Assembly (NCBI GenBank): GCA_041658565.1 | Contig: JBAZZY010000001.1 | Span: 124,001-188,000, forward strand | Source of the DNA: Actinomycetota bacterium | GTDB taxonomy: Bacteria; Actinomycetota; AC-67 | Reading direction: 5' to 3' | DNA length: 64,000 nt | Part shown: positions 1-7,414 of the stretch, piece after piece | How positions within the stretch are numbered: the first letter of the stretch is position 1 | Layout of the letters: every line of letters begins with the position of its first letter | Translations under genes and position numbers: made by a program | Notes under the pieces: generated by a model | What the model was told of the DNA's origin: nothing | Database searches by the model: none | What the model saw: only the letters and a program-made list of their open reading frames with translations

Positions 1-1
1 C

Positions 2-271
2 GATATCCCGGGGCCGGGGACGTCGGTGGGCGCCGGTCAGCCGTTCGGCGAGGTCGAGTCAACCAAGTCGGTCTCGGATCTGTTCTCGCCGGTGACCGGC
101 ACCGTCGCGGAGCGAAACACCGACCTGGAGGACGCGCCGGAACTTGTCAACCAAGATCCCTACGGCAGGGGCTGGATTGTGACGATCGAGCTGGCCGACC
201 CCAGCGAGTTGGAGAATCTACTGACGGCGTCTGACTATCAAGCCTTCGTGGAGGCTCAGAGCGCCGAATAG
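2..271 (+). CDS. gcvH: Glycine cleavage system H protein (3' part, cut by window edge)
   Basis: Carries the lipoyl arm that shuttles the aminomethyl group between the P, T and L proteins of the glycine cleavage system. The reading frame is open from base 2, so the 5' end lies outside the window; 89 codons remain. The lipoylation site is visible as ESTKSVSD, with the modified Lys at about base 68, followed by the SPVTGTV strand typical of H protein and the C-terminal GWIVTIEL segment. It sits upstream of garA, the two MerR genes and gcvPA/gcvPB, as in Mycobacterium, which supports a glycine-catabolism neighbourhood. Confidence 0.96.
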   Translation, partial: DIPGPGTSVGAGQPFGEVESTKSVSDLFSPVTGTVAERNTDLEDAPELVNQDPYGRGWIVTIELADPSELENLLTASDYQAFVEAQSAE

Positions 272-311
272 CCGAATCCGCAGGCAGACGGGCCTAGAGC
301 GATCCGTGGGG

Positions 312-342
312 TTGGTTCAGATCCCTCATCCTGTGGTATAAG
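312..342 (+). promoter_or_regulatory. Candidate promoter upstream of the FHA gene
   Basis: TATAAG at 337-342 is a good -10 box preceded by TGTGG. TTGGTT at 312-317 is a possible -35 with a long 19-nt spacer. A GGGGG ribosome site and the ATG at 371 follow. Seen in sequence only; start site not proven. Confidence 0.4.
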
Positions 343-370
343 CTCATACTGCCGGCGCAGGGGGTCCTAT

Positions 371-817
371 ATGTACTGCACGAGATGCGGTCACAGAAAT
401 CCAGATGAAGCCGGGTTTTGCGGTGCGTGCGGTGAGGCGCAGCAACGACCCGAAGAGCAGACTCTCGCGATTTCCCTTGACGCAGTGCAGGAAGAGGCAC
501 CTCCATCGCTCGACGAACTCGGTCCCGGTCAGGCTTTACTCGTCATCCGAACGGGGCCGACCGCGGGAAGCACGGTACTCCTGGACAAGGACGTGACAAG
601 AGCCGGTCGCGCGCCGGAGTGCGACGTCTTCCTCAACGACATCACCGTCTCCCGCCAACACGCCGAGTTTCTCCGCGAAGGCGACACCTTCACGCTTAAA
701 GACGCAGGGAGCCTGAACGGAACCTACGTCAATCGGGAGCGGGTCGACGTCGCCCAGCTAGCGAGCGGGGACGAATTGCAGATCGGCAAGTTCAAACTCG
801 TTTTCTTCGGAGCTTAA
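371..817 (+). CDS. garA: GarA/OdhI-like FHA-domain protein with N-terminal zinc ribbon
   Basis: Small forkhead-associated protein (148 aa) of the type that binds and inhibits 2-oxoglutarate dehydrogenase and regulates glutamate enzymes in actinobacteria. Residues 1-20 form a CxxC...CxxC zinc ribbon (C3, C6, C17, C20). The FHA domain spans about 55-145 with the phosphothreonine-binding GR, S/H and N motifs (GRAPECDV, VSRQHAEF, GSLNGTYV). The ETT phosphorylation motif of mycobacterial GarA is not visible; the linker has only EEQTLA, so control by a Ser/Thr kinase is uncertain. The neighbours (gcvH before, MerR gene after) match Rv1826-Rv1828. Its TAA shares one base with the next ATG (TAATG), indicating translational coupling. 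Confidence 0.85.
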   Translation: MYCTRCGHRNPDEAGFCGACGEAQQRPEEQTLAISLDAVQEEAPPSLDELGPGQALLVIRTGPTAGSTVLLDKDVTRAGRAPECDVFLNDITVSRQHAEFLREGDTFTLKDAGSLNGTYVNRERVDVAQLASGDELQIGKFKLVFFGA

Positions 818-1581
818 TGACGTCTTCCAGTCGCGCGCACGTCAGCATCGGGGAGGTCTTGGCTGCCCTGAAGTCCGACTTCCCCGACGTCAGCGTCTCG
901 AAGATCCGATTCTTGGAGGGGGAGGGGCTGGTTCGGCCCGAGCGAACGCCGTCGGGGTACCGCAAGTTCGGGCCCGCGGATGTCGAGCGCTTGCGCATCA
1001 TCTTGACGATGCAGCGCGACTCCTTCCTTCCCCTCAAAGTGATCCGCGAAAGGCTCGCCGCCCTCGACGCCGGCCTGATGCCGCCTGAAGATGGCTCCGC
1101 CGTGGCCTCAGTGCGGCGTGAGTCGGCGTACGTGCCCGACGACTCCAATCGCCCGCCGCCCGCCGAGGCTGTGGATCTGTTGCGTCCGCCGCCCGCAGTC
1201 CACCTCACTCAGAGCGACCTGGCGACCGCCAGCGGACTCGACGTGAAGGACGTACAGTCGCTGCGAGAGTTCGGCGTGCTTTGCGAACACCAGGCGAACG
1301 GTGCGACCTATTTCGACGGTGACGATTTGGAGGTTGCTCGCATCGCGCGGGACTTCCTGCGACTGGGCCTGGAGGCTCGGCATTTGCGAACCCTTCGCCG
1401 CTTTGCCGAGCAGGAGGCGAACCTGTTCGAACAACTCGTGGTTCCGGCACTGCGGAACCGTCGCCCTGAGGCTCGAGATCAGGCGCGCGGACGCCTGGTT
1501 GAGCTGACGAAACTCTCGCGATCGTTGCATCAGGCGTACGTGAGCCAGAGTTTGCGTCCGACCCTGGATGAGGAAGCCTGA
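817..1581 (+). CDS. FtsR-like MerR-family transcriptional regulator
   Basis: 254-aa regulator whose first 70 residues are a MerR winged helix (SIGEVLAALK, IRFLEGEGL, PSGYRKF, DVERL). The middle holds a second helical region (about 130-220) in place of a metal-binding loop. Position and architecture match Rv1828 of M. tuberculosis and FtsR of Corynebacterium, an activator of ftsZ; that role here is inferred from synteny. Its ATG overlaps the stop of the FHA gene by one base and its TGA abuts the GTG of hpt, so the three are probably translated together. Confidence 0.8.
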   Translation: MTSSSRAHVSIGEVLAALKSDFPDVSVSKIRFLEGEGLVRPERTPSGYRKFGPADVERLRIILTMQRDSFLPLKVIRERLAALDAGLMPPEDGSAVASVRRESAYVPDDSNRPPPAEAVDLLRPPPAVHLTQSDLATASGLDVKDVQSLREFGVLCEHQANGATYFDGDDLEVARIARDFLRLGLEARHLRTLRRFAEQEANLFEQLVVPALRNRRPEARDQARGRLVELTKLSRSLHQAYVSQSLRPTLDEEA

Positions 1582-2172
1582 GTGTCGGCGGACCCCGTTC
1601 ACCTGCTGCTTACCGCGGACGAGATCCAAGGGCGTGTGCGCGAGATCGGTGAAGAGATCAGCCATGACTACGCGGGGCGCAGTCCGATCCTGATCGGTGT
1701 CCTCAAGGGGGCCCTGGTGTTCGTCGCCGACTTGATTCGGGCGATTGAACTTCCCGCACGCGTCGACTTCATGTCGATTTCGGCCTACGGCGACGGGCAG
1801 TCCAAATCGGGCGTCGTTCGCATCCTGAAGGATCTGGACGAGGCAATCGCAGGGCAGGACGTCATCCTCGTTGAGGACATCATCGACACCGGGCTCACGC
1901 TGACCTACCTGCTGGCGACACTGCGCGCGCGCGGTCCTGCAAGCCTCGAGGTTTGCGGCCTGCTGGACAAGAGCGCGCGCCGCATCATCGACGTGCCGAT
2001 CCGATACAAGGGTTTCGACATCCCCGACGAGTTCGTCATTGGGTACGGACTGGACTTCCGAGGCCGGTACCGAAATTTGCGTGAGGTCTTGGGTGTTCGC
2101 GACGTCGCGGCGTTGGAGGACTCGAACGCGGTAAGCCGCGCGCGCAACGAAAGATCCGCGTCGGGAAACTGA
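1582..2172 (+). CDS. hpt: Hypoxanthine phosphoribosyltransferase
   Basis: Purine salvage enzyme converting hypoxanthine or guanine plus PRPP to IMP or GMP in the cytoplasm. The 196-aa product has the PRTase PRPP loop VEDIIDTGLT (about 94-103), the GVLKGALVF loop and the C-terminal GFDIPDEFVIGYGLD signature. GTG start directly abuts the TGA of the MerR gene. In Mycobacterium the equivalent position has no hpt, so this is an insertion into an otherwise conserved order. The last 20 residues after GVRDVA look like a non-conserved tail. Confidence 0.93.
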   Translation: MSADPVHLLLTADEIQGRVREIGEEISHDYAGRSPILIGVLKGALVFVADLIRAIELPARVDFMSISAYGDGQSKSGVVRILKDLDEAIAGQDVILVEDIIDTGLTLTYLLATLRARGPASLEVCGLLDKSARRIIDVPIRYKGFDIPDEFVIGYGLDFRGRYRNLREVLGVRDVAALEDSNAVSRARNERSASGN

Positions 2173-2186
2173 CGTCACCCTCGGCG

Positions 2187-2216
2187 TTGTTCGGCTCTGA
2201 TTCCTGGTGTTAGGCT
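2187..2216 (+). promoter_or_regulatory. Candidate leaderless promoter of the bifunctional nuclease gene
   Basis: TTGTTC (2187-2192), 18-nt spacer, TAGGCT (2211-2216), then only 6 nt to the ATG at 2223. No ribosome-binding site is visible, consistent with a transcript that starts at or next to the ATG. Confidence 0.45.
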
Positions 2217-2222
2217 GCGCGC

Positions 2223-2714
2223 ATGGACGAGTCCAACGTCATCGAAATGCAGCTGGTCGGGGTTCGTGTCGAGTTGCCGACGAACCAGCCGATCGTGTTG
2301 CTGCGCGAGCGCACCGGAGAGAGATTCCTTCCGATCTGGATCGGACCGGTAGAGGCCACGGCCATTGCTTTCGCCCTGCAGGGAATCGTGACCCAACGCC
2401 CGATGACGCACGACTTGCTGAAGTCGATTATCGAGACCACCGGAGTCGTCGTCGATCGAATCGTCATCGTCGAACTCCGCGACACAACTTTCTACGCGAA
2501 CATCGAGATGACGCGTAACGGTGAAACGTTTTCGATCTCCAGCAGGCCGTCGGACGCGATCGCGCTGGCCGTCCGGGGTTCAATCCCGCTGTTCGCAGCC
2601 CCTGAGGTGCTCGACGAGGCCGGAATCCTCATCAAGGACGACGATGAGGAGCAGGAGGTCGCGAAGTTCCGCGAGTTCATTGAATCGGTGACTCCGGAGG
2701 ACTTCGCTCCCTGA
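2223..2714 (+). CDS. Bifunctional nuclease family (BFN/DUF151) protein
   Basis: 163-aa protein of the BFN family, reported as DNase/RNase in plants; the bacterial role is not settled. The family core is plain: LPIWIGPVEATAIAFAL (about 37-53), RPMTHDLL, and SSRPSDAIALAVR (about 101-113). An acidic tail (KDDDEEQEV) follows. It corresponds to Rv1829 between two MerR genes. The start is fixed by the TAGGCT box 6 nt upstream and the lack of any upstream in-frame coding; the gene is likely leaderless. Confidence 0.85.
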   Translation: MDESNVIEMQLVGVRVELPTNQPIVLLRERTGERFLPIWIGPVEATAIAFALQGIVTQRPMTHDLLKSIIETTGVVVDRIVIVELRDTTFYANIEMTRNGETFSISSRPSDAIALAVRGSIPLFAAPEVLDEAGILIKDDDEEQEVAKFREFIESVTPEDFAP

Positions 2715-2746
2715 TCGACCAAGATCGCCGAAATCGCTGTCGCTCG

Positions 2747-2776
2747 TTGACATCGGCCCGGTTCCGGGACTAGCGT
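2747..2776 (+). promoter_or_regulatory. Sigma70-type promoter upstream of second MerR gene
   Basis: TTGACA at 2747-2752, 18-nt spacer, TAGCGT at 2771-2776. The consensus -35 is rare in this GC-rich window. Transcription would start near 2783, giving a leader of about 40 nt before the ATG at 2824. Confidence 0.5.
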
Positions 2777-2823
2777 GACATTCTCGTAATTACCGGTTTG
2801 TGATACCGGTCGCCGGAGGCGCG

Positions 2824-3318
2824 ATGAGCAAAGCAGCTTCGAGTGTCGAGCACGGATTTCGAGGGCCGAAGGCCGCGAAATTAGCCGCGATTACCTATCG
2901 TCAGCTCGACTACTGGGCGCGACAGGGAATCGTGGTTCCGAGCCTGCAGGACGCCGCCGGCTCGGGGAGCCAGCGCCTGTACAGCTTCTCCGACGTCGTC
3001 AGACTCAAGCTCATCAACAAACTGCTGGTGACGGGCGTGAGCCTCCAGCAGATCCGCAAGGCGCTGGATTACGTGCGTGACGAGTTGAGGCGGCCGTTAC
3101 AGGATGTCTTTTTGATCTCCGACGGCGGCACGATCTATGCGCGCACGTCTCCGGACGAGATCATCGACCTGCTGGCCGGCGGACAAGCTGTGTTTGCCAT
3201 CGCGGTCGGCAAGGTCTACGAGGAGCTTCAGGGGTCGATTGCCGAGTTCAGAAAGCCGCCCGAGGGCACCGAAGGCGAGCAGTCCGGCGACACCGCGCCG
3301 GGAGCGTCCCGCGGCTGA
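2824..3318 (+). CDS. MerR-family transcriptional regulator (Rv1830-like)
   Basis: 164-aa regulator with a MerR helix-turn-helix at about residues 15-80 (AAITYRQLDYWARQG, RLYSFSDVVRLKLI, GVSLQQIRKAL), followed by a short effector-like region. ATG 2824 is preferred because GGAGG lies 4 nt upstream; a GTG at 2800 is an in-frame alternative adding eight residues. It occupies the place of Rv1830 between the BFN gene and gcvP. It may have its own promoter (2747-2776). The 3' end overlaps the start region of the next gene. Confidence 0.8.
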   Translation: MSKAASSVEHGFRGPKAAKLAAITYRQLDYWARQGIVVPSLQDAAGSGSQRLYSFSDVVRLKLINKLLVTGVSLQQIRKALDYVRDELRRPLQDVFLISDGGTIYARTSPDEIIDLLAGGQAVFAIAVGKVYEELQGSIAEFRKPPEGTEGEQSGDTAPGASRG

Positions 3319-3685
3319 CGCCGCGGCATCTCGCTCCGGCGACGACGTCCTTCCGAGCGATCTCGCCGACTTCGCTCACCAGAGCGAACGGCAATATGCG
3401 CGACTGCTCGACTTCTACCAGATCGATTGGGATTACGAGCCTCGTTCGTTCGATATCGAGTGGGACGACGAGGGCAACGTCACTCGACGCTTCACGCCGG
3501 ACTTCTACCTCCCGCAGTTCGACGTCTACATTGAAGTGACGACCATGGCGCAACGCCTGGTCACCAAGAAGAACAGAAAAGTCCGTCGCTTGCGGGAGCT
3601 ATACCCGGAAGTCAGCGTCAAGATCTTCTACCAACGCGATTACGTCGCGCTGCTCGAGAAGTACGGGCTGAACCGCAAGAAGTAG
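3239..3685 (+). CDS. Small protein with restriction-endonuclease-like core
   Basis: No named family recognised. The conserved-looking part begins near base 3356 (DLADFAHQSERQYARLL) and includes TPDFYLP followed by YIEVTT and a lysine-rich KKNRKVRRL, a layout like the PD-(D/E)XK nuclease fold of Vsr-type enzymes, though the usual ExK is E-V-T here. The start is uncertain: no ATG, GTG or TTG lies in frame between 3242 and about 3535, so translation must begin inside the MerR gene (TTG 3239, TTG 3194 or ATG 3137). TTG 3239 was chosen because a purine-rich AGGAG stretch precedes it. It stands directly before gcvPA. Confidence 0.6.
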   Translation: MPSSESRPRAPKASSPATPRRERPAADAAASRSGDDVLPSDLADFAHQSERQYARLLDFYQIDWDYEPRSFDIEWDDEGNVTRRFTPDFYLPQFDVYIEVTTMAQRLVTKKNRKVRRLRELYPEVSVKIFYQRDYVALLEKYGLNRKK

Positions 3686-3736
3686 GATGGCGTCCCGCGC
3701 CGGCTTTCCTCGGCGCGCCCGCGAGGGAGGGACCTG

Positions 3737-5095
3737 TTGGAATTCGCTCCGCATACCGACGACGACCTCGGCGCCATGCTCGGCGTGCTCGGGATCTCGT
3801 CCGTCGACGACTTGTTTCGCGTCATTCCCGAGGCGATCCGCCTTGATCGGCCGCTGAACATTTCCTCTGGGAAGTGCGAAATGGAGGTCCTGCGGGACCT
3901 TTCGGCGCTGGCCGGTCGGAATCGCTCAGTTGAGGATCTGGTCTGCTTCATGGGGGCAGGCGCCTACGATCACCACATCCCCTCGATCGTGTGGCCGCTG
4001 CTGTCGCGAGGGGAGTTCGCAACCTCGTATACGCCATATCAGCCTGAGCTGTCGCAAGGCGTACTGCAGGCATTGTTCGAGTACCAAACCATGGTTTGCG
4101 AGTTGACCGGGATGGACGTCTCCAACGCCAGTCTTTACGACGGCGCCGGGGCGCTCACAGAGGCTGTGAACCTCGCGCAGGGAGCGACCGGTCGCCGCGC
4201 CGTGGTTGTGGCGGGAGCGATGAATCCCGCTTACGCGCGCGTGCTTGCGACTCAGGGCGCCGGGCTTGAGATTGAGATCCGAAACGTGGCATGGGGTCTT
4301 GACGGCACCGCGTCGCCGGACGCCGTGCGCGCGGCCGCAGAGGATGCGGCGGCAGTCGTCGTTCAGCAGCCGAACTTCTTCGGATGCCTGGAGGATGTTG
4401 CGATGCTCGCCGAGATCGCACACCAGGCCGGAGCGAAGTTCGTCGTGCACTTCGACCTGACGTCCGCCGGGATCCTGGAAGCGCCGGGGAAACTGGGCGC
4501 GGATGTCGTGATTGCCGAGGGGCAGCCTCTTGGAAACCACCTCTCGTTCGGCGGTCCCTACGTTGGGGTGATCGCGTGTCGCCGCGCCGACGTCCGGCGA
4601 ATGCCGGGGCGGATCGTGGGGGAGACCCTCGATCGTCTCGGACGGCGCGCCTTCGTGCTCACACTGCAAGCGCGCGAGCAACACATTCGTCGCGAGAAGG
4701 CAACGAGCAACATCTGCACCAACCAGACGTTAAACGCGCTCGCCGTCGCCGTGACGCTGGCCTGGCTCGGACCTCAGGGCCTTCGCGAGATGGGGGAGCA
4801 GTGCCTGGCCCGCGCTTCCTATGCGCGCGCGCGCCTGGTGGAGATTGCCGGCGCGACGCCGGTGTTCTCCGGGCCGATTTTCAAGGAGTTCGCCGTGCGA
4901 CTTCCCGTAGATCCCGTGGCGGTGTGCGCGCGCGCGGCTGAGGATGGGTTCCTCGCCGGCGTTCCGCTGGCGCAAGTGATGCCGGGCTGCGGCCTCGACG
5001 ATGCGCTGCTGGTGGCCGTAACCGAGAAGCGTTCGCGCGCCGACATCGACGGGCTCGCCGAGGCGGTTGCCCGGGCCTGCAAGGAGGTGGCCTGA
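3737..5095 (+). CDS. gcvPA: Glycine dehydrogenase (decarboxylating) subunit 1
   Basis: N-terminal half of the P protein, which with GcvPB decarboxylates glycine and loads the aminomethyl group onto GcvH. 452 aa, the usual length for the split form. Family segments include YTPYQPELSQGVLQALFEYQ, MDVSNASLYDGA, HLSFGGPYVG and the REKATSNICTNQ motif. The start is TTG at 3737 with a GGGAGG site 6 nt upstream; the next plausible start would remove conserved sequence. The gene runs into gcvPB with a one-base gap. A two-subunit P protein is unlike the fused gcvP (Rv1832) at the matching mycobacterial locus. Confidence 0.95.
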   Translation: MEFAPHTDDDLGAMLGVLGISSVDDLFRVIPEAIRLDRPLNISSGKCEMEVLRDLSALAGRNRSVEDLVCFMGAGAYDHHIPSIVWPLLSRGEFATSYTPYQPELSQGVLQALFEYQTMVCELTGMDVSNASLYDGAGALTEAVNLAQGATGRRAVVVAGAMNPAYARVLATQGAGLEIEIRNVAWGLDGTASPDAVRAAAEDAAAVVVQQPNFFGCLEDVAMLAEIAHQAGAKFVVHFDLTSAGILEAPGKLGADVVIAEGQPLGNHLSFGGPYVGVIACRRADVRRMPGRIVGETLDRLGRRAFVLTLQAREQHIRREKATSNICTNQTLNALAVAVTLAWLGPQGLREMGEQCLARASYARARLVEIAGATPVFSGPIFKEFAVRLPVDPVAVCARAAEDGFLAGVPLAQVMPGCGLDDALLVAVTEKRSRADIDGLAEAVARACKEVA

Positions 5096-5096
5096 G

Positions 5097-6575
5097 ATGG
5101 CTGAAGCCCTGGGCGCTATCGCCGAGAAGCTCGTATTCGAACTGTCCCGTCCCGGGCGCCGGGCAAGCTCGATGCCGGCTCTGGACGTACCGCCGGCTCC
5201 GCTGCACGCAATCCCTGAAGGGCTGCGACGCCGGGTCGCCCCCGTGTTGCCGGAAGTCGCTGAAGGTGATCTTGTTCGCCACTACACGCGCCTGTCGCAA
5301 CGCAACTACGGAATCGATCTTGGGTTCTACCCACTCGGCTCGTGCACGATGAAGCACAACCCCAAAATGGCGGAAGAAGCTGCGGCTTTGGCTGGATTCC
5401 GGGCGCTGCACCCGCTTCAGCCTGAGAGCCAAGTCCAAGGCGCGCTTGAACTACTCGTGGATCTCGAACGCACGCTGTGCGAGATCACGGGCATGGCGGC
5501 AGTGACGTTTCAGCCTGCAGCCGGCGCGCACGGTGAGCTGGCCGGCTTGCTGATGATGCGGGCGTACCACCAAGCCAACGGTGAGCGACGCACGCGGGTG
5601 ATCATTCCCGACTCGGCCCACGGCACCAACCCGGCGAGCGTACGCCTTGCCGGCTTCGAGGTTAGCGAAGTGCCCTCCGACGCCCGCGGGCTCGTCGACA
5701 TCGACGCTCTGGAGAAGCTGATCGGGCCCGACGTAGCGGGGCTCATGATCACCAACCCCAACACCCTTGGACTCTTCGAGGAGAACATCGAGCGGATTGC
5801 CGGCCTGATCCACTCCGTCGGCGGGTTGCTGTACTACGACGGAGCGAACTTCAACGCGATCATCGGGCACTGCCGTCCCGGAGACATGGGCTTCGACATC
5901 GTGCATATGAACTTGCACAAGACGTTTGCGACCCCGCACGGCGGGGGAGGACCAGGTGCGGGACCCGTGGGCGTCTCGCCGAGGGTCGTTCCGTTCCTGC
6001 CGTCTCCGCGCGCAGTTCTCGACCCTGCGACGGGCACGTTCCGCTGGGACGCAGGCGATTCGCGGTCAATCGGTTCACTCGTTTCGTTTTGGGGGAACTT
6101 CGGGATTCTGCTGCGGGCGGCGGTCTACGCGCGCGCCCTGGGGGCCGAGGGGCTGCGCCATGTGTCGGAGCGAGCCGTTCTGAACGCCAACTACCTCGCC
6201 GCTCGCTTGGGAGACGTATTCGAACATGCGTTCCCCGGACAGCCGATGCACGAGTTTGTCTTGACCGCGCGCCGGCAGAAGGCTCGCGGCGCGCGCGCCA
6301 TGGACATCGCCAAGCGCCTGATCGACTACGGCTACCACCCGCCGACGGTGTACTTCCCGCTAATCGTGGATGAAGCAATGATGTTGGAACCGACCGAGAC
6401 GGAGTCGATCGAGACGCTGGACGCCTTCGTCGAGGCCATGCGCGCGGTCGACCGCGAGATCGACGAGCATCCGGGACTCTTGCACGACGCGCCGATCAGC
6501 GCTCCGGTGTCGCGCCCCGACGAAGCGCGCGCAGCACGGGACCTTCACGCCAGGTGGTATCCGCCCGCGGAGTAG
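5097..6575 (+). CDS. gcvPB: Glycine dehydrogenase (decarboxylating) subunit 2
   Basis: Catalytic PLP-binding half of the P protein, 492 aa. The PLP Schiff-base lysine is K275 in MNLHKTFATPHGGGGPG, and FYPLGSCTMKHNPK (about 78-90) marks the N-terminal family signature. ATG 5097 is chosen because AAGGAGG lies about 9 nt upstream and the preceding gcvPA stop ends at 5095; an upstream GTG would overlap gcvPA. It is the last gene of the plus-strand glycine block and meets the mannosyltransferase gene tail-to-tail. Confidence 0.96.
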   Translation: MAEALGAIAEKLVFELSRPGRRASSMPALDVPPAPLHAIPEGLRRRVAPVLPEVAEGDLVRHYTRLSQRNYGIDLGFYPLGSCTMKHNPKMAEEAAALAGFRALHPLQPESQVQGALELLVDLERTLCEITGMAAVTFQPAAGAHGELAGLLMMRAYHQANGERRTRVIIPDSAHGTNPASVRLAGFEVSEVPSDARGLVDIDALEKLIGPDVAGLMITNPNTLGLFEENIERIAGLIHSVGGLLYYDGANFNAIIGHCRPGDMGFDIVHMNLHKTFATPHGGGGPGAGPVGVSPRVVPFLPSPRAVLDPATGTFRWDAGDSRSIGSLVSFWGNFGILLRAAVYARALGAEGLRHVSERAVLNANYLAARLGDVFEHAFPGQPMHEFVLTARRQKARGARAMDIAKRLIDYGYHPPTVYFPLIVDEAMMLEPTETESIETLDAFVEAMRAVDREIDEHPGLLHDAPISAPVSRPDEARAARDLHARWYPPAE

Positions 6576-6664
6576 TGCTCTCGTGCGCTCACAGTAATCT
6601 AGTTTACGTAACGTCTATTATGGGCGTTAGCCCGAACTGCGCTAGGGTCTGCCGAGCCGCAGGC

Positions 6665-7414
6665 TCAGGCCTTTGACGAAACGACGCTGCGCGGGTGTGG
6701 CGCCGATGGCGGTCGGCGACACTTCACGCCCCAACGTGCGACCGACCCGACGGCCTCGCCAACGATGCGTCGTGACATCTTCGATGCGCCCACGCGTCGT
6801 TCGACGAATACGATCGGAACTTCCATAATCTGGAACCCAAGAAGCCACGTACGCCAGGCCATCTCGATCTGAAAGGCGTACCCGTGTGAGCGGATTTCGT
6901 CCAGCGGCACCGCCTCGAGCACCTCGCGACGGAAGCAGCGGAACCCACTGGTCGCATCGGCGACGGGCAGGCGCAGCAGCGCGCGCGCATATGCGTTGCC
7001 GGCGCGCGAGAGCCGGACTCGGTTAGGGCTCCAGTTGCGAGTGTCTCCCCCGGGAACGTAGCGCGATCCGAGGACCAAATCGGCTTCGGCCGTGGCAGTG
7101 ATAAGGCGAGGCAAGTCCGCTGGGTCGTGCGAGAGGTCGGCGTCCATCTCGACGATAGCTGCGTAGTCGCGCGCGAGCGCCCAGCGGAATCCGGCGATAT
7201 ATGCGGGCCCTAAGCCACCCTTTCGTGAACGGTGAAGGACGTGGATGGCCGCGTCTTGCCCGGCGAGCGCATCGGCGATGCGCCCCGTGCCGTCGGGCGA
7301 GTTATCGTCAACTATCAGCAGGTCAGCGGTCGGCGCAGATGCCCGAGCCAACGTCACAACTTCGCCGATACCGGCGGCCTCGTTGTAGGTCGGCACCACC
7401 ACGCACGTCTTCAC
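6665..7414 (-). CDS. ppm1: Polyprenol-phosphate mannosyltransferase (Ppm1-type GT2)
   Basis: Family 2 glycosyltransferase of about 249 aa that moves mannose from GDP-mannose to polyprenyl phosphate, the donor for protein O-mannosylation and lipoglycan synthesis in actinobacteria. Visible motifs are VVVPTYNEA at the N-terminus, DDNSPDGT, the metal-binding EMDADLSHDP, LGSRYVPGG and SGFRCFRREVL. GTG 7414 is fixed by the 4-nt GTGA overlap with lnt and an AAGGAAGG site upstream. In M. tuberculosis the Ppm and Lnt domains are one protein (Rv2051c); here they are separate overlapping genes. The tail after about residue 220 is arginine- and proline-rich and not conserved. Confidence 0.88.
   Translation of the reverse strand: MKTCVVVPTYNEAAGIGEVVTLARASAPTADLLIVDDNSPDGTGRIADALAGQDAAIHVLHRSRKGGLGPAYIAGFRWALARDYAAIVEMDADLSHDPADLPRLITATAEADLVLGSRYVPGGDTRNWSPNRVRLSRAGNAYARALLRLPVADATSGFRCFRREVLEAVPLDEIRSHGYAFQIEMAWRTWLLGFQIMEVPIVFVERRVGASKMSRRIVGEAVGSVARWGVKCRRPPSAPHPRSVVSSKA

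Noticed and set aside
272..370. Glycine riboswitch near gcv genes
   Set aside because: The spacer between gcvH and garA is too short and lacks the paired aptamer; gcvPA has only a short gap upstream.
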